Origin: Microcaldota archaeon
GTDB lineage: Archaea; Micrarchaeota; Micrarchaeia; Micrarchaeales; Micrarchaeaceae
DNA length: 21,974 nt
Direction: 5' to 3'
Assembly (NCBI GenBank): GCA_021816645.1
Contig: JAKAXF010000005.1
Location: 1 to 21,974, forward strand
The translations under genes and the position numbers were made by a program. The notes under the pieces were generated by a model. That model did not search any database. It was not told the origin of the DNA and was given only the letters and a program-made list of their open reading frames with translations. Below, one piece after another: positions 6,728 to 13,529 of this stretch. Each line of letters begins with the position of its first letter. Within the stretch, counting starts at the first letter, position 1.

Positions 6728-6735
6728 TATAAATT
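6728..6735 (+). promoter_or_regulatory. TATA box, leaderless promoter of surface protein 1
   Basis: TATAAATT is centred 27 bases before the ATG at 6758, the spacing expected for a leaderless archaeal message. No ribosome binding site is visible. Confidence 0.55.
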
Positions 6736-6757
6736 CCTTATCAAGTAAGGATTAATC

Positions 6758-7387
6758 ATGAATCTGTTTGCCAAAGTCACGCTCGGGATAGTAATTCTCG
6801 TGATCGTGGCAGCTGTCGCGTTTCTGGCTGTGCGCCACTTCTCTTCCTCTACTATAACCCCACAGCAAGCAGAGGCGTTCGTGGTCAGCGACCTAAAGCA
6901 GCAGGATCCGAGCGTCAATATAACCATAGTCAACGTCTCTCCATCCTCTCTTGAGAAGGGCAGCTGGAACGTTGTCGTTGGCCTGGTTTACAACGCGTCA
7001 CGCGCGTGCCCCACGGTCCTGATAGAAGGCTACGATTATCCCGCGATGACTCTGCTCTCAAGCATATACAACCTATACACCAACGGGTGCAAGATATACG
7101 GAATATCATCGGCACCATCGTACGTGATAAGCCTTCCGCAGATCGCTATAGCCAGGGCAACAAACATGTCGACTCCCGCATCGTCCTACGTATACACGTT
7201 CGGATACAACAACACTTTCGTAAAGGCGAAGCACTTTTCTATTCTAAACTCGTCTGCGACTCCGTTCGGAGAGAACTTTACAGACGTATGGCTGGTCAAC
7301 TATACCGCTACAAACGCAAACTACTCCGAATACGTTGTGCTTAGCTCCTACGGTAGTTCGCTGGGCGCGTACTCCGCTGCAAAGTAA
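6758..7387 (+). CDS. membrane-anchored surface protein rich in N-glycosylation sequons (1)
   Basis: 209 residues. A single hydrophobic segment at about residues 8-26 follows a short N-terminus with one Lys, giving a signal anchor. The rest is predicted to be outside the cell. Nine N-X-S/T sequons are visible in the ectodomain, with many Ser, Thr, Tyr and Asn. Two Cys (about residues 84 and 112) could form one disulphide. Archaeal surface proteins are commonly N-glycosylated at such sites; glycosylation here is inferred. It has its own leaderless promoter and a T-rich stretch after the stop. The family is not recognised. Compare the genes at 15212 and 20586, which share the architecture but not obvious sequence. 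Confidence 0.8.
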   Translation: MNLFAKVTLGIVILVIVAAVAFLAVRHFSSSTITPQQAEAFVVSDLKQQDPSVNITIVNVSPSSLEKGSWNVVVGLVYNASRACPTVLIEGYDYPAMTLLSSIYNLYTNGCKIYGISSAPSYVISLPQIAIARATNMSTPASSYVYTFGYNNTFVKAKHFSILNSSATPFGENFTDVWLVNYTATNANYSEYVVLSSYGSSLGAYSAAK

Positions 7388-7405
7388 AAAAATCCGCGCT
7401 TTTGC

Positions 7406-7420
7406 CAAATTTTTATTATA
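7406..7420 (+). terminator. T-rich 3' end after surface protein 1
   Basis: A short run of T within A/T DNA lies about 20-30 bases after the stop at 7387. Archaeal termination uses such T-runs, but the run here is brief, so support is modest. Confidence 0.3.
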
Positions 7421-7514
7421 AAATAGTGTAATAAAGTATCTATCCATTTACCGCACTGCAGCAAAACGTATAATAGGTACAGAACTGCCGTATATTACCT
7501 CGTTTACATAAGGC

Positions 7515-7522
7515 TTTTAAAC
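7515..7522 (+). promoter_or_regulatory. TATA box of the ftsZ pair
   Basis: TTTTAAAC is centred about 36 bases before the ftsZ ATG at 7554, predicting a leader of roughly ten bases. It is the only good promoter before the two ftsZ genes. Confidence 0.4.
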
Positions 7523-7553
7523 TTTCTTAGACTATCATCTTTCAGGCGATTAG

Positions 7554-8597
7554 ATGAGCGACCTTGTCAGCGACGTCTTGGGACAGAAAAATGAGGAGTC
7601 GTACGGCTCTTCGGAAATAAAAATTGTTACAGTAGGATTCGGTGGTGCGGGATGCAATATAGTCAACAGGCTTGTAAAAGCCGGGGTGAAGGGCACCGAT
7701 TTTGTTGCGGTAAACACCGACGCGCAGCACTTCAAGATAATAGATGACAGAATAAAGAAAGTGCTTATCGGAAAGACCATAACGAAGGGGCTTGGAGCGG
7801 GAGGCGACCCGAAGATAGGTGAGAAGGCCGCGGAAGTGGACAGGCAGTCACTCGAGGACGTATTTGCCGGAGCGCAACTCGTGTTCCTGTGCGCGGGAAT
7901 GGGAGGAGGAACCGGAACAGGGTCCGCGCCGATAGCTGCGCAGATAGCGCGCGAACAGGGCGCGATAGTAATATCTATGGTCACGTATCCTTTCGACCTT
8001 GAAAGGGTTAGGAAGGTGAAGGCCGAAGAGGGAATACAGAACCTCAGGAAGTTCAGCAACAGCGTGATAATCCTTGACAACAACAGGCTCGTGAAGCTTG
8101 TGCCGAACCTACCGATGAACGACGCGTTCGCTCTTGCGGACGAGGTTGTAGCGAAGGCGATCGGCGGATTGGTATGGACCATAACGCAGCCCAGCCTGAT
8201 AAACATAGACTTCGCAGACGTCAGGTCGATAATGGCCAACGGTGACGTAGGATTCATATCGGTGGGAATAGGCAAGGGCAACGACAAGGTCAACGTAGCA
8301 TCAGAAGCGGTTCTCAAGAACAAGCTACTCGACGTAGACTACGAGGGTGCGACGGGAGCGCTGATCCATATATCTGGTGGCGCTTCGCTCACTATAGGAG
8401 ACGCGATAAAAGCTGGAGAGATCATAACCGACAGAATGGACTCCAAGGCAAACATAAAGTGGGGAGCCAGGATAATACCGGGATATGACGAACAGCTCGA
8501 GATAGTAGCCATAGTGACAGGAGTAAAGGGCTCGAGCATCATAGGAAAGATGGAAGAGAAGAAGCAATCGGTCTATGGCGACCTAGAGACCATTTAA
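7554..8597 (+). CDS. ftsZ: cell division GTPase FtsZ, copy A
   Basis: 347 residues. FtsZ polymerises with GTP into filaments at the division site. It has the glycine-rich Gly-Phe-Gly-Gly-Ala-Gly start of the nucleotide fold (28-33) and the tubulin signature Gly-Gly-Gly-Thr-Gly-Thr-Gly at 117-123. The T7 synergy loop Asn-Ile-Asp-Phe-Ala-Asp-Val (217-223) carries the Asp that completes the GTPase site of the neighbouring subunit. All catalytic elements are intact. The C-terminus after the globular part is short, with no long disordered linker, ending Tyr-Gly-Asp-Leu-Glu-Thr-Ile. Copy B follows after 11 bases with its ribosome binding site in the gap, so the pair is co-transcribed. Whether this is the FtsZ1 or FtsZ2 clade cannot be settled by eye. 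Confidence 0.97.
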   Translation: MSDLVSDVLGQKNEESYGSSEIKIVTVGFGGAGCNIVNRLVKAGVKGTDFVAVNTDAQHFKIIDDRIKKVLIGKTITKGLGAGGDPKIGEKAAEVDRQSLEDVFAGAQLVFLCAGMGGGTGTGSAPIAAQIAREQGAIVISMVTYPFDLERVRKVKAEEGIQNLRKFSNSVIILDNNRLVKLVPNLPMNDAFALADEVVAKAIGGLVWTITQPSLINIDFADVRSIMANGDVGFISVGIGKGNDKVNVASEAVLKNKLLDVDYEGATGALIHISGGASLTIGDAIKAGEIITDRMDSKANIKWGARIIPGYDEQLEIVAIVTGVKGSSIIGKMEEKKQSVYGDLETI

Positions 8598-8608
8598 GGG
8601 TGGGAACC

Positions 8609-9622
8609 GTGGCAGACGACGAATTCACCGCAAGAATCGCGGTGGTTGGGGCCGGAGGACAGGGCAGCAACCTTGTCAACAAGCTATTTTCCAAGGGCAT
8701 AAAGAGCGCGACGACCATAGCAGTCAATACCGATGCGAAGCATCTGAACATGATAAACGCAGACAAGAAGCTGCTCATAGGCAAGGAGATAACGCACGGG
8801 CTGGGTGCAGGCGGGTATCCTGAGGTAGCGGCCAAAGCTGCTGACGCCAGCAGGAACGAGATAGCAGAAGCGATAAGCGGATACGACATGATCTTCCTGT
8901 GCGCAGGAATGGGCGGCGGAACCGGAACAGGATCTGCGCCCATAATAGCTCAGCTTGCGCGAGAGCAGGGTTCCCTTGTTGTGGCGTTCGTAACCTATCC
9001 CTTCTCCCTTGAAAGGATAAGGAAGCAGAAGGCCGACTGGGGGCTTCAGCAGCTCTACAAAAACGCAGACTCTACGATAGTGCTCGAGAACGACAGGCTA
9101 TTGAGCTACGCTCCGAACCTGCAGATAGAGAAAGCTTTCGACATAATAGACAGCGTAGCCATGGGTGCTGTGAAAGGGATATCCGACACGGTAATGCTGC
9201 CCAGCCTGATAAACCTGGACTTTGCGGACGTCAGGTCAGTTCTCAGGGACGCGGGCACGTCGGTCATAAACATCGGCTACGGTGCCGGGACCGACAGGGT
9301 CGAGAAAGCCATAAAATCTACGGTCAGCCATCCGATGCTGGACGTTGACTACGAAGGCGCCAAGAGCGCTATGGTACACGTCGCGGGAGGCATGTCCCTA
9401 AGCATCGAGGAAGCTACAAGGGTGGGGTCCGGCGTAACTGAAGGGCTCGACGAGAAGGCGAACGTGATATTCGGCGCAAGGCTCGTCCCGGAGATGCGCG
9501 ACGAGATACGCGTAATGTCAATAGTGACTGGCGTTACTCCGAGATTCGGGACGGCGAAGTATGCACCTATGCGTTCCACCGAGACCGGCCTCGACTTCCT
9601 GAAAGGCATAGAGAGCATCTGA
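8609..9622 (+). CDS. ftsZ: cell division GTPase FtsZ, copy B
   Basis: About 337 residues. It is paralogous to copy A, with Gly-Ala-Gly-Gly-Gln-Gly in the first loop, Gly-Gly-Gly-Thr-Gly-Thr-Gly at about 102-108 and Asn-Leu-Asp-Phe-Ala-Asp-Val at about 202-208, so it should be an active GTPase. The frame also begins at a GTG at 8600. The GTG at 8609 is chosen because GGTGG (8599-8603) sits 5 bases before it and would overlap the earlier codon. The C-terminal tail ends in Thr-Gly-Leu-Asp-Phe-Leu-Lys-Gly-Ile-Glu-Ser-Ile. This hydrophobic/acidic peptide resembles the partner-binding tails of FtsZ; I infer it may be the SepF-binding end. A poly-T terminator follows. Confidence 0.96.
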   Translation: MADDEFTARIAVVGAGGQGSNLVNKLFSKGIKSATTIAVNTDAKHLNMINADKKLLIGKEITHGLGAGGYPEVAAKAADASRNEIAEAISGYDMIFLCAGMGGGTGTGSAPIIAQLAREQGSLVVAFVTYPFSLERIRKQKADWGLQQLYKNADSTIVLENDRLLSYAPNLQIEKAFDIIDSVAMGAVKGISDTVMLPSLINLDFADVRSVLRDAGTSVINIGYGAGTDRVEKAIKSTVSHPMLDVDYEGAKSAMVHVAGGMSLSIEEATRVGSGVTEGLDEKANVIFGARLVPEMRDEIRVMSIVTGVTPRFGTAKYAPMRSTETGLDFLKGIESI

Positions 9623-9623
9623 A

Positions 9624-9657
9624 TTTGTTTTATTTTTCATTACTTTTTTTCTCTTTC
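9624..9657 (+). terminator. poly-T terminator after the ftsZ pair
   Basis: Immediately after the stop come several T-runs (4, 5 and 7 Ts, then a C/T stretch) without a hairpin. This is the typical form of archaeal intrinsic termination and separates the ftsZ unit from the aIF5A unit. Confidence 0.6.
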
Positions 9658-9681
9658 AAAATCGGCGTGAAATCAACAATA

Positions 9682-9689
9682 AATATATA
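9682..9689 (+). promoter_or_regulatory. TATA box of the aIF5A unit
   Basis: AATATATA within an A/T-rich box about 50 bases before the aIF5A ATG. Transcription would start near 9711, giving a leader of about 25 bases with GAGG at 9726-9729 as ribosome binding site. Confidence 0.5.
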
Positions 9690-9734
9690 CCTTTGCTCTA
9701 AAATCTAACTGTTCATTCTAATTCAGAGGATACA

Positions 9735-10136
9735 ATGAGTGACGAGATTGAGCACGTTATAATGAAAGAGATAAGGAGCGGGCGTTTCCTCCTTATAGAC
9801 GGCGAGCCGTGCAGGGCGGTCGAGATAGACGTGAGCGCTCCCGGAAAGCACGGTTCCGCCAAGATGAGGATCACCGGAATAGGCGTATTCGACGGCAAGA
9901 AGAGGACGCTGCTGAAGCCTGCTGACGCTTACGTGGACGTACCCATAATCACCAAGAGGCGCGCGCAGGTAGTTTCGGTTACGGGGGAGAACGCGCAGCT
10001 TATGGACTCCGAGACGTACGAGGTGTTCGAGCTTCCTATACCGGAGGAGCTCAGGGGCAGCGTAACCGCCGGAATTAGCGTGGAGCTGATAGAGACAATG
10101 GGGAAGAAGACCATAACAAGGACAATAAACGAGTGA
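9735..10136 (+). CDS. eif5A: translation factor aIF5A
   Basis: 133 residues. It binds the ribosome and relieves stalling, for example at prolines. The modification loop reads Ser-Ala-Pro-Gly-Lys38-His-Gly-Ser-Ala-Lys, and Lys38 is the expected hypusine site. The N-terminal SH3-like barrel and the C-terminal OB domain (from about residue 70, starting Val-Pro-Ile-Ile-Thr-Lys-Arg-Arg-Ala-Gln-Val) are complete. GAGG six bases before the ATG supports the start. S24e begins 10 bases after the stop, so the two are in one transcript. Deoxyhypusine synthase, which is needed for the modification, is not in the window. Confidence 0.96.
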   Translation: MSDEIEHVIMKEIRSGRFLLIDGEPCRAVEIDVSAPGKHGSAKMRITGIGVFDGKKRTLLKPADAYVDVPIITKRRAQVVSVTGENAQLMDSETYEVFELPIPEELRGSVTAGISVELIETMGKKTITRTINE

Positions 10137-10146
10137 AGGTGTAGCA

Positions 10147-10563
10147 ATGGACCTATCTATAGACTCTGATATTCAGAACAACGCCCTCAAGAGGAGGGAG
10201 ATAAAGTTTACGGTTACGCAATATTCCGCTACCGTATCGAAAGCAGAGATGCTGACCGAGCTCTGCAAGAAGCTCAACGCATCCCCCGATTCCTCAATAA
10301 TCGTGAACATAGGCCAGTCTTTCGGAGAGAGAAGGAGCACGGGGCTCATGCACGTCTATCCGAGCGTAGAAGCCATGGAGAAGACGGAGCCGAAGCACAT
10401 ACTGAAGAGGTCCGGGAAGCTGCGCGAGGAGAAGCCCAAGGAGCAGCCGGCTCAGGACGCGGGCGATGCGGGCAAGGAGCAGAAGGAAGCCAAGCCGAAA
10501 AAGCCCGATGCTGAAAAGAAGGAGCAGGGTCCCGTAGGCAAGGAAGAAGAGCAAAAGAAGTGA
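10147..10563 (+). CDS. rps24e: small ribosomal subunit protein S24e with a charged C-terminal tail
   Basis: 138 residues. The first 90 or so form the S24e domain: Asn-Ala-Leu-Lys-Arg-Arg-Glu-Ile-Lys-Phe-Thr-Val near the start, a helix with Lys-Ala-Glu-Met-Leu, then Phe-Gly-Glu-Arg-Arg-Ser-Thr-Gly-Leu-Met-His-Val-Tyr. The last 45 residues are a low-complexity Lys/Glu/Pro/Ala tail, longer than in most archaeal S24e proteins, which usually stop near 100-110 residues. GGTG upstream fits. It sits between aIF5A (10 bases) and S27ae (16 bases); in many archaea S24e and S27ae are neighbours and follow rpo7/spt4, which here lie 3 kb away. Confidence 0.93.
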   Translation: MDLSIDSDIQNNALKRREIKFTVTQYSATVSKAEMLTELCKKLNASPDSSIIVNIGQSFGERRSTGLMHVYPSVEAMEKTEPKHILKRSGKLREEKPKEQPAQDAGDAGKEQKEAKPKKPDAEKKEQGPVGKEEEQKK

Positions 10564-10579
10564 TTGAAAGGGTGTTGAC

Positions 10580-10744
10580 ATGGCGGACGATAAAAAGGAT
10601 AAGAAGGCGAAGAAGGAATTCAAGCAGTACAAACCCGGAAAGATGTGCCCCAAGTGCGGAGCCAGGATGGCAGACCACACAGATAGATACTCATGCGGCA
10701 GATGCGGCTACACGGAGTTCAAAACCAAGAAACCCGGTGCATGA
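10580..10744 (+). CDS. rps27ae: small ribosomal subunit protein S27ae
   Basis: A 54-residue zinc-binding ribosomal protein. After a Lys-rich, unstructured start it has Cys23-Pro-Lys-Cys26-Gly and Cys39-Gly-Arg-Cys42-Gly with Arg-Tyr-Ser before the second pair. This is the standard S27ae zinc ribbon, equivalent to the ribosomal half of the eukaryotic ubiquitin-S27a fusion, here without ubiquitin. GGTG lies at 10571-10574, 5 bases before the ATG. Its last bases also hold the ribosome binding site of the next gene, which begins directly after the stop. Confidence 0.93.
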   Translation: MADDKKDKKAKKEFKQYKPGKMCPKCGARMADHTDRYSCGRCGYTEFKTKKPGA

Positions 10745-11440
10745 TTGGTTCGTAATAGGGCTGCGAGGAAGAGCTCAAAAAGGAAAAGGGAAAGGAAAAC
10801 CCACGGCTGTCTCGCTCTTTACCTGTCGTATTTCTTCACGCTTGCCCTGATAGCCTCGTTCTTCATATTTGCAAACCTTTACAATTCTGGAGTACTCACA
10901 ATAAACTACTTCGAGGCCGACAGCACCATCGCCCTGTCATTGCTGTTTCCGTCTGTCGTTTTTACCTACATGCTGACAAAACGAATGTCGCTACGCGAAA
11001 TCTTCTCGTCGCTCGGTCTCAGCGCAGACAGGCTCGGTGTCCGCGCGGTCATAGTTGGGGTGTCGCTGTTCGCCGCGATTCTCCTCCTGCAGGTCACTTT
11101 CTCTATTTTCCAGAGCGTGACCAACATACCACTGCCGACCAACGTGGGCATGCTGCTGAATGGAATGCCGCTATACCTGCTAATATTTGCGGTAGTGGTA
11201 GCTCCTATAGACGAAGAGATACTCTTCAGGGGTTTCCTGGTTCCGCGCATCGGCATAATCCTTAGCGCGCTCGTATTCTCGCTATTCCACCTTAGCTACC
11301 TGTCGATATCAGAATTCCTGGCGGCGTTCATATTCGGCCTGATCGCAGGTTACGCGTTCAAAAGGACAAAGTCGCTATACGCCACGATAATCGGCCACGC
11401 GCTGGTGAACTTGCTTACGATACTTGTTCTGCTGCTGTGA
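10745..11440 (+). CDS. CPBP-family intramembrane protease (CAAX/Abi type)
   Basis: 231 residues. A basic N-terminal extension (Arg/Lys/Ser, about residues 1-19) is followed by six or seven membrane segments. The conserved motifs of the CPBP glutamic intramembrane proteases are present: Glu157-Glu158 with Phe-Arg162 and Gly, Phe-Ser-Leu-Phe-His182, and His-Ala-Leu-Val-Asn near residue 217. Family members cleave membrane substrates, such as prenylated proteins in the Rce1 branch; the substrate here is unknown. The start is a TTG directly after the S27ae stop, supported by GGTG (10736-10739) five bases before it. Co-transcription with the ribosomal genes is implied. Confidence 0.88.
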   Translation: MVRNRAARKSSKRKRERKTHGCLALYLSYFFTLALIASFFIFANLYNSGVLTINYFEADSTIALSLLFPSVVFTYMLTKRMSLREIFSSLGLSADRLGVRAVIVGVSLFAAILLLQVTFSIFQSVTNIPLPTNVGMLLNGMPLYLLIFAVVVAPIDEEILFRGFLVPRIGIILSALVFSLFHLSYLSISEFLAAFIFGLIAGYAFKRTKSLYATIIGHALVNLLTILVLLL

Positions 11441-11444
11441 TGAT

Positions 11445-12143
11445 ATGCACCTCAAGGTTGTAGTCGTATCGCCCAAATATCAGATAAACGTAGGTTACAT
11501 AGCGAGAGTATCTATGAACTTTGGTGTAGGGTCCCTGGAATTCGTCCAGCCACGCTGCAAAATACGTGGAGGCACGGCGATAAAGTACTCAAAAGCAGCG
11601 CACGGGCTTCTGGAGAGGGCGAAGCAGAGTAAAACACTAGAGGAAGCGATAAGCGGAACATTTTCAATAGCAACCACGGGCGTATGGCGCAAGGGCGGAT
11701 CGGTGAAAGGAACCTACACCATCTCCGAAGCCCTGAAAAGCATAAAGCGCACAAGGCCAAGATCAATTTCAATCGTCCTAGGCCGCGACGACACCGGGAT
11801 GAAGCCGGAAGAGATACAAGCGTGCAGCATGGCTCTTTTCATTCCTGCGAACCCGGACTATCCCGTGCTCAATATATCTCACGCTCTCGCAATACTGCTC
11901 CATTCTCTTCGCGACAACGAGATTTCAGCCACGTACAAGGAGCTCGACGCGCAGAACGCCACTCAATCGGACAAGGACGCCCTCTCCAGGCTGTTCAAAC
12001 TATTCGTTTACCAGAGCCCCAGCGTAAAAGACAAAAGGGCCGTCTACGCTTCTTTCAAAAGCGTAGTGGACAAATCGGTTCCTACAAAGAAGGAGCTAAG
12101 ATCTATAGCAGCTGCTCTATCTATAAGGAAAAACAAGAAATAG
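11445..12143 (+). CDS. trmJ: SPOUT-class RNA 2'-O-methyltransferase, TrmJ-like
   Basis: About 232 residues. The SPOUT fold binds S-adenosylmethionine in a trefoil knot and methylates a ribose 2'-hydroxyl. TrmJ acts on position 32 of tRNA; I infer that target from family resemblance. Motif 1 is Asn15-Val-Gly with Arg21, motif 2 is Leu-Gly-Arg-Asp-Asp-Thr-Gly-Met (112-119), and motif 3 is Leu-Asn143-Ile-Ser-His-Ala. A C-terminal helical extension (about 165-232) is typical of TrmJ. The frame can be read back to 11424 over the end of the protease gene, but the ATG at 11445 is preferred. It lies 4 bases after the protease stop. It is convergent with sepF, with only 16 bases between the stops. Confidence 0.88.
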   Translation: MHLKVVVVSPKYQINVGYIARVSMNFGVGSLEFVQPRCKIRGGTAIKYSKAAHGLLERAKQSKTLEEAISGTFSIATTGVWRKGGSVKGTYTISEALKSIKRTRPRSISIVLGRDDTGMKPEEIQACSMALFIPANPDYPVLNISHALAILLHSLRDNEISATYKELDAQNATQSDKDALSRLFKLFVYQSPSVKDKRAVYASFKSVVDKSVPTKKELRSIAAALSIRKNKK

Positions 12144-12159
12144 AAAATAGAAAACAAGA

Positions 12160-12531
12160 CTACTTGGTGGGCTTCTTGGTCTTTATTATCTTTACCTTCG
12201 CCGGAGTTATGAGTATCTTTTCCTCGTCTATCTTGGCTATGTCTCCGTTGGTCTTGGATATGTAGTCCTTTAGCGTATCTACTATCTTCGTCAGTGTGTT
12301 GGGCCTCTTTGACATCTCGCTTATGTTGAGCAGTATTATGTTCTTCTTGCCCAGCTCGTCCTCTATCAGGGTCACGTCAGACTCGTCCTTGAGCGCTACG
12401 GGCTTTATGTAGAAATCCGCGGGTTCGTTCATTATGTCTACGTTCTCCATCTCCGCAGAGTTCATGTATTCCTCTATATCCAGCTCCTTCGAAACTCCAA
12501 GGGTCTTTCCTAATCTGTCAAAAACACCCAT
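12160..12531 (-). CDS. sepF: SepF, membrane anchor of FtsZ
   Basis: 123 residues. It binds the FtsZ C-terminus and tethers the filament to the membrane; archaea with FtsZ but no FtsA use it as the anchor. A short amphipathic N-terminus (Met-Gly-Val-Phe-Asp-Arg-Leu-Gly) could be the membrane-targeting helix. A linker follows, then the compact alpha/beta domain from about residue 40 (Asp-Phe-Tyr-Ile-Lys-Pro), with Asn-Ile-Ile-Leu-Leu-Asn-Ile and Thr-Leu-Thr-Lys-Ile-Val-Asp-Thr-Leu-Lys-Asp-Tyr-Ile. GGTG precedes the ATG by 5 bases. It lies 2.5 kb from the ftsZ pair, on the other strand and with its own promoter. Confidence 0.9.
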   Translation of the reverse strand: MGVFDRLGKTLGVSKELDIEEYMNSAEMENVDIMNEPADFYIKPVALKDESDVTLIEDELGKKNIILLNISEMSKRPNTLTKIVDTLKDYISKTNGDIAKIDEEKILITPAKVKIIKTKKPTK

Positions 12532-12561
12532 TTTTACACCATTCGCGACTTGTCGCCGTGT

Positions 12562-12569
12562 TATATATA
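12562..12569 (-). promoter_or_regulatory. TATA box of sepF
   Basis: The minus strand reads TATATATA, about 34 bases before the ATG at 12531. This predicts a short leader of about 8 bases that just includes the GGTG site. Confidence 0.5.
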
Positions 12570-12730
12570 CCCAAGTAGTTTTTTAACTCTTTCGTTACGT
12601 CGTATATGTGGAAGTAAATAAGCGTAGCCGGTCAAAACGTCGACAGAACGCACGGGCAGCGTGCCGGTCAGCAACCTATTTAAGCCTTGCATAACAAGTT
12701 TTACCGGTATTCCCTCGTGAAGTGTGCAAA

Positions 12731-13096
12731 ATGATAAAAATAAAACGCGTATATGAGGAATACGACGTTACAGACGGAACCCGAGTGCTTATTGACAGAC
12801 TCTGGCCCAGGGGAGTCCGTCGCGCATCAGCGAAGGTAGACATATGGATGCGCGACGTAGCGCCAACCACGGAGCTGAGAAAGTGGTTCTCGCACGATCC
12901 CGAGAAGTGGACGGAGTTCGAGAAGAGATACCTCAAGGAGCTCTCCAACAGCGCGGCTCTAGATAAACTCGTTGCGCTGGCTAGGTCCAACAGCGTGATA
13001 ACGCTGATATACGCGACACACGACGAGGAGCACAACAGCGCCGTAGTGCTCAAGAGGCTGCTCGAAAAGAAACTCGCCAAGGACGCGGCATCCTGA
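12731..13096 (+). CDS. DUF488-family protein (YeaO-like)
   Basis: About 121 residues. The family hallmarks are clear: Arg-Val-Leu-Ile-Asp-Arg-Leu-Trp-Pro-Arg-Gly-Val, Ala-Pro-Thr-Thr-Glu-Leu-Arg-Lys-Trp-Phe-Ser-His, Phe-Glu-Lys-Arg-Tyr-Leu-Lys-Glu-Leu, and Val-Ile-Thr-Leu-Ile-Tyr-Ala-Thr-His-Asp with His-Asn-Ser-Ala-Val-Val-Leu. The biochemical role of DUF488 is not known to me, although it is widespread in bacteria and archaea. The frame opens at GTG 12722. GTGA at 12717-12720 is too close to that codon but about 10 bases from ATG 12731, so ATG is chosen. The PIN gene follows 27 bases later in the same frame, separated by a TGA. Confidence 0.88.
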   Translation: MIKIKRVYEEYDVTDGTRVLIDRLWPRGVRRASAKVDIWMRDVAPTTELRKWFSHDPEKWTEFEKRYLKELSNSAALDKLVALARSNSVITLIYATHDEEHNSAVVLKRLLEKKLAKDAAS

Positions 13097-13123
13097 TACT
13101 ATTCTAATCACAAGTCCGGTGTT

Positions 13124-13504
13124 TTGCTGACAAAGATACTAATAGACACTAGCTCGATAGTCTACGGCTTCGAGTACAGGAAAAACGTTTTCGATACGGT
13201 ATCGGAGACGTTTCCGGGCGCGGGCGTGTATGTTTCGAAAGGTATAATAAAGGAGCTGGATAAGTTATCAGCGAACAAGGGCGCGAAAGGTGCCGCGGCG
13301 AGGCTGTCCCGGCTTGCTCTGGCGGATAACGCCTCGAAAAGGCTAAGGATCGAGAGCAGCACAAAAAGCGGAGACTCCTGGATCATCGGGTCTGCGAAAA
13401 AATCCGATACCATCGTAATAACCAACGACACCGCGCTTGCAAAAAGACTTAAATCTTTAAATGTAAAAGTGTTTAAGCTTGCCAAGGACGGCAGGCTAAG
13501 ATAG
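13124..13504 (+). CDS. PIN-domain ribonuclease, Fcf1/Utp24-like
   Basis: 126 residues forming one PIN domain. The four acidic residues expected at the metal site are visible: Asp8 (Ile-Leu-Ile-Asp-Thr-Ser), Glu44 (Ile-Lys-Glu-Leu-Asp), Asp84 (Gly-Asp-Ser-Trp-Ile-Ile) and Asp102 (Thr-Asn-Asp). PIN proteins of this length next to rpo7/spt4 in archaea belong to the group resembling the rRNA-processing nuclease Fcf1/Utp24. A free-standing VapC toxin is less likely because no antitoxin gene is beside it. The only in-frame start after the previous stop is a TTG, with GGTG just 2 bases before it. That is an unusually tight spacing, so the exact start is unsure. Confidence 0.82.
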   Translation: MLTKILIDTSSIVYGFEYRKNVFDTVSETFPGAGVYVSKGIIKELDKLSANKGAKGAAARLSRLALADNASKRLRIESSTKSGDSWIIGSAKKSDTIVITNDTALAKRLKSLNVKVFKLAKDGRLR

Positions 13505-13529
13505 CGCGTTTATCAAAAGAGGTGCAAAG

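Noticed and set aside
7550..8323. 257-codon minus-strand frame opposite ftsZ
   Set aside because: It is the antisense of a conserved GTPase; the Ser/Pro/Thr-rich product follows from the codon pattern of the real gene. The same applies to the frames at 8539-8943 and 9349-9618.
8600..8608. GTG at 8600 as start of the second ftsZ
   Set aside because: The only ribosome binding site, GGTGG at 8599-8603, overlaps this codon and is properly spaced for the GTG at 8609.
11684..12265. 193-codon plus-strand frame overlapping trmJ and sepF
   Set aside because: It is a shadow frame of trmJ: the product is rich in Arg, His and Gln, shows no domain, and runs into sepF on the other strand.
13124..13504. 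VapC toxin of a toxin-antitoxin pair
   Set aside because: No small antitoxin gene is adjacent, and the neighbours rpo7 and spt4 are the usual context of the Fcf1-like housekeeping PIN proteins.
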